The notes under the pieces: generated by a model | The model's input: only the letters and a program-made list of their open reading frames with translations | The model's database searches: none | What the model was told of the DNA's origin: nothing | Source of the DNA: a bacterium | GTDB taxonomy: Bacteria > 4484-113 > JAFGCY01 | Assembly: GCA_020849855.1 (NCBI GenBank) | Contig: JADZFO010000056.1 | Coordinates: forward strand, 1 to 64,000 | Direction: 5' to 3' | DNA: 64,000 nucleotides | Translations under genes and position numbers: made by a program | Shown here: piece by piece, positions 59,577 to 64,000 of the stretch | How the letters are laid out: every line of letters begins with the position of its first letter | How positions within the stretch are numbered: position 1 is the stretch's first letter

Positions 59577-61842
59577 ACGAGTCTTCCCCGCCTTCAAACA
59601 GGCCTTCGCCCTCGCTGGGTACCAGGAAGGCCTTAAGAGCCCTCAGCTTCTCATCCAGCTTCTTCTCGTAGAACTTGATGTTGTAGTCCGGGTTCGCCGG
59701 GTCGTATTGCCGAATCGGCTTGGCCGCTTCAAAGGCTTTTACCGTGGCCTTCTCGCCGGTGATGTAGTAACTCACCTGGTCGCCGGCCCGCAGTTCGCGT
59801 TTCGCCGCCAACGCTACTTCGTATGCCGCCGCCTTGTTGCGGCCGCCGCCGCCGGTCTTGGCCCGGTACTGGGGCAGCGATTCGATCAGCGTATCAGTCT
59901 TGGCCAGCTGGCGGATGTCAATGCGGCGCTCGCGGATCGCGCTCTTCAGCTCCTCATAACGCGCGTCGATCTTCTCCGGCTCGCCGCGCAGCACACAGGC
60001 GATGCCATACTGCATGAAGGCGTGCAGGAAGGGCTCCAGCCCGCGGCTCTTCATGCCGCTGCCCTTGACGATGATTTCGCCATCACTGCACAGCAGGGCG
60101 TAATTCTTGACCTTGTGGCTGAGCATTGATGGGTAGAAACCGCCCAGCTCGACATTGATCCCATCCGGCAGATGCGTGCTGATCTTCGCCACCAGCGCTT
60201 CGCCGGCCTCCTGGCTCTCGACGCCCGCGGCGGTGAAGTAGACGCCGTCAGTATCGATCTCGATAATGCTCCCGCCTTCCTCGGACACGGCGTCGGCGAG
60301 CTGGTTGACCAGGAGCTGGCCGTTTCTGGTGATGTAGCCGGCCTGCTCGGCATCGGCCCAGTTCATCCTGCTGGTGCCTAGATAGCCGAAGAAGGAGTTG
60401 ATGAAGATCTTGAAAGCGGCCTGACGCGCATCCGCCATGACCCGCACGTTCTTGTCCGGGTGCGTCCGCGCCTCCTTCTTCGCTTCCAGGCGCCGGGCGG
60501 TCAGCTCACGCAGCATCGGCACATAGACATCGCCCGTATCCTGGCGCGGCTTGACGCCGTCCTTGAGCATGATGGATGGATACAGGCTGGCGATGTCGGC
60601 GTTCAGCACGTTTGGAATGATGCCGGTGCGGCGCAGTTCGGTATAGCCGCCGGTGGTGGTCCAGGTCTCGGCAGGCTCGGGGATGCTCTCGCCGCGGCGC
60701 AGATATTCGCGCATCAGCAGGTGGTTGATCTTCACCGCGTTGCCGCGCACCACGCAGTCCTGCAGGGACAGCGGCAGCATCTGGCTCTGGGCGAAGTAGC
60801 TGGGCAGCAGCATGCGGGTGATCTCGGCCGCCGCGTTCAGCTCGTTCATCACATCCGCCTTGAGCTTGTCGCGATCACCTTCAAAGAGCTGGTCGTAATC
60901 CCAGGCAGCCAGCGGTTCGGGAAGGCCCAGGGCGGGCTCCAGGTAGTTGGCCACATAGGGCGCGTCATAGCGTTCCAGATCGCGCTTGACGATGTCGTAG
61001 TACTGGGTCAGGAACCAGGTGTCCACCAGATGCCGCCCGGCCACATCCGCCCGCGGGTATTCAAGCTGCTTCTCGGCCGCCGGGGCGCGGGAGGAGCGCA
61101 CCTTCATCACGCTGCCGTCGCGGCCCCAGTTCAGAAGCTGGGGGGCCTTGAGCTTCTGGGTCTTTATGCGCGAACAGATGTAGCCCAGACTGCCCTTGAA
61201 GAGGTCATGCCCGCAGATCACATCCGGGTCGCGCCTGGCGATCAGGTCGCGCAGGGCTCCGATCAGCGCGGCTTCGTCGCTCAGTCCGTCTTCGCCCATG
61301 GTCAGGATCTGCTGCCAGCCCTTGCCGTCGGAGAGGCCCAGCATGATGATGCGGTCTGTAGCCACGGCGGGGTCGGCATACTCTGCGCCGTCAGTGTTGT
61401 AGGCGCGCAGGGCGATATAAAGCACCTGCAGGTCGTCCTGCACGAAGCCCTTGAAGAAAGTGCGGCCTGAGCTGAGCAGATACTCCGTCACGGCATCGGC
61501 TGCGCTCCAGCCAGGCTCGGCCTCGAAACTGTCCTTGTTCGCCCGGTAGGCCTTCGCCAGCAGCTTCTCAATCTCGGACTGCTGGTCCCAGTCGCTGCAG
61601 GCCACCATCCAGCGGTAGAGGTTCTCGCCCTTCAGTTCGCTGAGCTGCGGCTCAGGCTTTACCTGGTCCAGCAGCTCGCGGTGGCTGCAGAGCAGCCAGG
61701 GCTGGTAGGTCAGGTCTTCGCTGCGCGTTTCGCCGCCCGGCGAGCGCCACCACAGGGTCATGCCGCCCTTGCGCTCGGCCGCTCCCACAAGGCCCTCGCT
61801 GGAGTCCGCCCCGAAGAGCATCTGGATGCCTTCATTAGTCAT
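59575..61842 (-). CDS. Family-B DNA polymerase, apparently lacking 3'-5' exonuclease residues
   Basis: About 755 residues. Polymerase motifs are intact: A, NADIASLYPSIML; B, AFKIFINSFFGYLGT; C, IIEIDTDGVYF. In the exonuclease half the expected Exo I Asp-x-Glu site reads YIALRAYNTDG and the Exo II N-x-x-x-F-D region reads CGHDLFKGSLGYI, so the metal-binding acids appear lost; the Exo III-side VDTWFLTQYYDIVKRD retains an Asp. Such bacterial PolB proteins often act in repair or lesion bypass. ATG 61842 is used because further extension would translate tandem GGGGACA repeats. TACACT lies 6 nt before it, a leaderless-type promoter. Confidence 0.85.
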   Translation of the reverse strand: MTNEGIQMLFGADSSEGLVGAAERKGGMTLWWRSPGGETRSEDLTYQPWLLCSHRELLDQVKPEPQLSELKGENLYRWMVACSDWDQQSEIEKLLAKAYRANKDSFEAEPGWSAADAVTEYLLSSGRTFFKGFVQDDLQVLYIALRAYNTDGAEYADPAVATDRIIMLGLSDGKGWQQILTMGEDGLSDEAALIGALRDLIARRDPDVICGHDLFKGSLGYICSRIKTQKLKAPQLLNWGRDGSVMKVRSSRAPAAEKQLEYPRADVAGRHLVDTWFLTQYYDIVKRDLERYDAPYVANYLEPALGLPEPLAAWDYDQLFEGDRDKLKADVMNELNAAAEITRMLLPSYFAQSQMLPLSLQDCVVRGNAVKINHLLMREYLRRGESIPEPAETWTTTGGYTELRRTGIIPNVLNADIASLYPSIMLKDGVKPRQDTGDVYVPMLRELTARRLEAKKEARTHPDKNVRVMADARQAAFKIFINSFFGYLGTSRMNWADAEQAGYITRNGQLLVNQLADAVSEEGGSIIEIDTDGVYFTAAGVESQEAGEALVAKISTHLPDGINVELGGFYPSMLSHKVKNYALLCSDGEIIVKGSGMKSRGLEPFLHAFMQYGIACVLRGEPEKIDARYEELKSAIRERRIDIRQLAKTDTLIESLPQYRAKTGGGGRNKAAAYEVALAAKRELRAGDQVSYYITGEKATVKAFEAAKPIRQYDPANPDYNIKFYEKKLDEKLRALKAFLVPSEGEGLFEGGEDS

Positions 61843-61869
61843 GCAGAGAGTGTATCTAAAGCCGAAACA

Positions 61870-61920
61870 GGGGACAGGGGACAGGGGACAGGGGACAGGG
61901 GACAGGGGACAGGGGAGAGA
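61870..61920. repeat. GGGGACA heptamer tandem repeat
   Basis: Six perfect copies of GGGGACA (61870-61911), then a degenerate one. It lies just upstream of the polymerase promoter. Related degenerate heptamers of the CCCTAAT type occur about 62216-62275. Confidence 0.9.
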
Positions 61921-61921
61921 G

Positions 61922-61945
61922 TGTAGGGGCGCGTGGAGCGCGCCC
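61922..61945. repeat. Partial palindromic element (TGTAGGGGC type)
   Basis: TGTAGGGGC followed by the short palindrome GGGCGCG-TGGAG-CGCGCCC; only the left half of the element type is present. Confidence 0.6.
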
Positions 61946-62008
61946 GGGGAAGTCACAAGGCACAAGTCACAAGGCAAAGGCCAAGGCGGAAGGAAACTTG
62001 GGACGAAG

Positions 62009-62083
62009 GCTCGGAGCGCCGGCTGCAAGCCGGCTTTCTTTGGCGGGAAGAAAAGAGGCCGGCTTGCAGCCGGCGTTCCGAGC
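62009..62083. repeat. Two-armed palindromic element
   Basis: Arms of 26 nt (62009-62034 and 62058-62083) are inverted copies with one mismatch, separated by 23 nt. Each arm holds its own palindrome (GCCGGCTGCAAGCCGGC and GCCGGCTTGCAGCCGGC). Same layout as the elements at 15337, 43245 and 59513. Confidence 0.85.
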
Positions 62084-62115
62084 TCACATGCTGTCTCACA
62101 CCTATACCTGCGCCA

Positions 62116-62180
62116 ACGCCTTACGCTAACGCCCTACGCTAACGCCTTACGTTTACGCCCTACGCTAACGCCTTATGCTT
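62116..62180. repeat. 13-bp tandem repeat, five copies
   Basis: Five head-to-tail units of ACGCC(T/C)TACGCTA with 0-3 changes each. With the heptamers and palindromes nearby, the region 61843-62283 is repeat-only, with no gene visible. Confidence 0.85.
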
Positions 62181-62283
62181 TGCGCATTTCGCTTCACGCT
62201 TCTCGCCGCACTCGTCCCTAATCCCTAATCCCTAGCCCTGGTCTCTGGTCCCTGCTCCCTAGTCCCTTATCCCACGTACCTCT

Positions 62284-64000
62284 TTACTCCGCCCGGTGGA
62301 AGTGCAGGATCCAGTCTGCCTTCAAGGGCAGCGCGTCAGGGTCGCCGGAGCCGACAAAGATGTTCGGCCGGCCGTCGTCTCCGCGCAGCAGAACGCAGGG
62401 CGCGCGGTCCTTGGGGAAGACCGGCAGCGGGTCGCTCAGCTCTTCAAAATGCCAGACTCCTGGCGCGTCGCGGATCCACAGGATCACCTTGGCGAAGTGC
62501 GGCTCGTCGGCTGCCAGGGTTATCGCTGTGCGGCCGAGGGTAGCGATCATCGGCTTTTCGACGCCCTCGTGCAGGCAGGTGGCAAAGCCCAGCTCGCTGT
62601 AGGTCGAGACCAGCCCGCCGCCGAGATCCTGGAAGCTGAGGTCGAAGCTGGAGACCAGTTCGACCTGCCAGTTGGCGCCGTCGAAGAATGCGTATTTGAG
62701 CTGGCCCACCGGGATATCCGGATCGGCGTTGAGGTCGTAGTAGGCCATGTGCCGCAGCCCGCCGGGGCTCAGTTCCTGCTGCACACGCTTGCCGCAGTCG
62801 CTGTTTGCACCATTGGCCCCGGCATCAACAAGCTCAAAGCTGAAACCGCCCATGCCGTCGCCGCTGGCGTAATAGAGTCCACCGCGGTCCGGGGTAAAGC
62901 GGTTGGGGGCATAGCTGGTGCCGCGCTGCTCCGCCAGCCAGATCTTTGTGCTGTCGGCGGGATCAAGCAGCAGATCCAGGTCGCGTCCGCTGAAGTTCGC
63001 GCTGTCCAGTTCCAGCGGTGTGCCCCAGGAGCCCATGCTGGTGTTGAGGTAGTAGTAGTCAGCGTCCGGCTCTATCCCTGCGTTGACAAGCTTGGTATAG
63101 ACCAGCGCGCTTTCATCTCCATTACCCGGGCCGATGGCCATACTGAGCATCGGGTTGGCTACCGGGTCGGAGGGGAAGAATGCCGTTGCCTGCCAGGTGT
63201 CGGGGCCTGTCCGGTTGATGTAGCCAACGGAAAGCTGGTCCGCGTAGCCCAGCACCAGTCGGCCGTTCTGCAGGTCCCAGACCGGTTCAAAAGCACCCTT
63301 CTCGTAAGTGGCCAGCCCGGGCCCTTCGTGCTGCCAGACCAGGCCGTCGTCCTGGAACAGGTGCGTCAAGTGCGCATCTTCCTTGTCGTTGTAGACCAGG
63401 TGCATACGGGCGGCAAGCGGCCCGGCGGCTGGCTCCACCACGCCGCGCATCGCGAAGACTTCACCCGCCGGCAGGCTGAGCTCGCCGGCTCCGCCATCAA
63501 GCGAGAAGGTCGTTGTATCCCAGCAGGTTGTGACCCGCTGCACATCGCTAAGGCTACGCTCAGTGTCCTCATCAAAGAAACCGTTGTATGCGGCGATGCG
63601 GATGTAGTAGCGTTCGCCTGCCGCCAGTCCATTGATGGTGTAGGTGTTGAAGCCGCCGCCTGAATCCTCGACGTCCTTGATGAGCGTTGTGCCGCTGAAG
63701 GGAGCCTCCAGCTGCGGATCCTGCCCACTGCGGTAGGCAATGGTATAGCGCAGGGGCTGGCCTTCCGGGTCTTCCAGGCTGGGCCAGTCAATGCTGATGC
63801 TGTCGCAGTCAGCGCTGAGCTCCATCTGGCTCTGCACCGGCTGCGGCCAGCCGGGCAGCGTGTCTGTCACCTGCGCCAGGCAGGCGATGGCATCGCTGCG
63901 CAGGAAGAGCAGGCGGTTCGCTGCCAGCGCCGCCTCGCAGCGTATCGCCTCCGCCCCGCTCGCGAAAGCAAGCTGCTGGCGCAGACGGCCCTCGAAGTCA
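62284..64000 (-). CDS. Fibronectin-type plus repeat protein, truncated by the window edge
   Basis: At least 571 residues; the frame is open to the end of the window, so the true start lies beyond it. The first visible 40 residues (RLRQQLAFASGAEAIRCEAA, then ANRLLFLRSDAIACLAQVTD) precede a fibronectin-like domain (ISIDWPSLEDPEGQPLRYTI; GLAAGERYYIRIAAYN). The rest is a long beta-rich region with propeller-like repeats (WQHEGPGLATYEKG; LKYAFFDGANWQVELVSSFD; HMAYYDLNADPDI). It is similar in style to the other secreted repeat proteins in this window but lacks clear PKD domains. Probably extracellular; the function is unknown. Confidence 0.75.
   Translation of the reverse strand, partial: DFEGRLRQQLAFASGAEAIRCEAALAANRLLFLRSDAIACLAQVTDTLPGWPQPVQSQMELSADCDSISIDWPSLEDPEGQPLRYTIAYRSGQDPQLEAPFSGTTLIKDVEDSGGGFNTYTINGLAAGERYYIRIAAYNGFFDEDTERSLSDVQRVTTCWDTTTFSLDGGAGELSLPAGEVFAMRGVVEPAAGPLAARMHLVYNDKEDAHLTHLFQDDGLVWQHEGPGLATYEKGAFEPVWDLQNGRLVLGYADQLSVGYINRTGPDTWQATAFFPSDPVANPMLSMAIGPGNGDESALVYTKLVNAGIEPDADYYYLNTSMGSWGTPLELDSANFSGRDLDLLLDPADSTKIWLAEQRGTSYAPNRFTPDRGGLYYASGDGMGGFSFELVDAGANGANSDCGKRVQQELSPGGLRHMAYYDLNADPDIPVGQLKYAFFDGANWQVELVSSFDLSFQDLGGGLVSTYSELGFATCLHEGVEKPMIATLGRTAITLAADEPHFAKVILWIRDAPGVWHFEELSDPLPVFPKDRAPCVLLRGDDGRPNIFVGSGDPDALPLKADWILHFHRAE

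Noticed and set aside
61843-62028. A 62-codon N-terminal extension of the family-B polymerase
   Set aside because: It would encode PCPLSPVPCPLSPVPC from tandem GGGGACA repeats. The ATG at 61842 has a proper -10 box and matches the domain start.
61870-62180. A CRISPR array
   Set aside because: Repeats are 7 and 13 bp and directly abutting, with no unique spacers and no cas genes.

Overview
The window reads as one stretch of a GC-rich chromosome from a double-membrane (diderm) bacterium. The evidence is a TolC-type outer-membrane efflux protein, many Sec/lipobox lipoproteins, two tRNA genes and several housekeeping-type enzymes. I cannot assign a phylum. The secretome is large: PKD, fibronectin-like and beta-propeller repeats, cohesin-like and dockerin domains, and M6 and C1 peptidases. 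Together with an odd family-B DNA polymerase and many unplaceable small proteins, this suggests a poorly characterised, uncultured lineage. There are no phage genes, transposases or CRISPR arrays. Thirteen genes have a TANNNT hexamer 5-7 nt before the start codon, mostly without a convincing Shine-Dalgarno sequence, so leaderless transcription seems common here.

Layout. 0-9.1 kb: a FapA/DUF342 protein and a diverged methyltransferase-like protein (minus), tRNA-Ala, then a plus-strand run of TPR, zinc-finger/RDD, membrane, TolC-like and ABC-ATPase genes. 9.1-13.1 kb: an asparagine-proline-cysteine repeat lipoprotein, then a tandem family of repeat lipoproteins with one intact copy, one pseudogene and one relic. 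13.1-16.5 kb: tyrosine catabolism (4-hydroxyphenylpyruvate dioxygenase, fumarylacetoacetase-like hydrolase, homogentisate dioxygenase). 16.7-29.7 kb: secreted proteins, including a cohesin-like lipoprotein overlapping a dockerin-bearing M6 protease, a cohesin+dockerin+PKD lipoprotein, a papain-like protease and a beta-propeller lipoprotein. 29.8-34.5 kb: tRNA-Arg, a BamE-like lipoprotein, malate dehydrogenase, and a sulfur-carrier operon (TusA-like, DsrE-like, TusA-OsmC fusion, MetE core). 34.7-46.5 kb: a second cohesin+dockerin lipoprotein, a thioesterase, an MFS transporter, an SGNH hydrolase, a methylmalonyl-CoA mutase large subunit and a broken GH57 gene. 46.6-50.9 kb: three members of a small helical protein family around a fasciclin protein and a LOV (blue-light) histidine kinase with its OmpR-type regulator. 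51-58 kb: a paralogous pair of unknown proteins and a second tandem pair of repeat lipoproteins, one with two in-frame amber codons. 58-64 kb: a VWA protein, a family-B polymerase lacking recognisable proofreading residues, a tandem-repeat-rich intergenic region, and a propeller-type protein running off the window.

Three threads tie the window together. (1) A shared N-terminal module, about 130 residues with a G-R-W motif, heads at least four extracellular proteins with different C-terminal parts and two pseudogenes. (2) A family of small two-armed palindromic elements sits at gene borders and once inside a coding sequence; their ends supply stop codons and TACAAT -10 boxes to flanking genes. 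(3) Two of the cohesin/dockerin lipoprotein genes share a 25-bp upstream motif in the same orientation relative to the gene.
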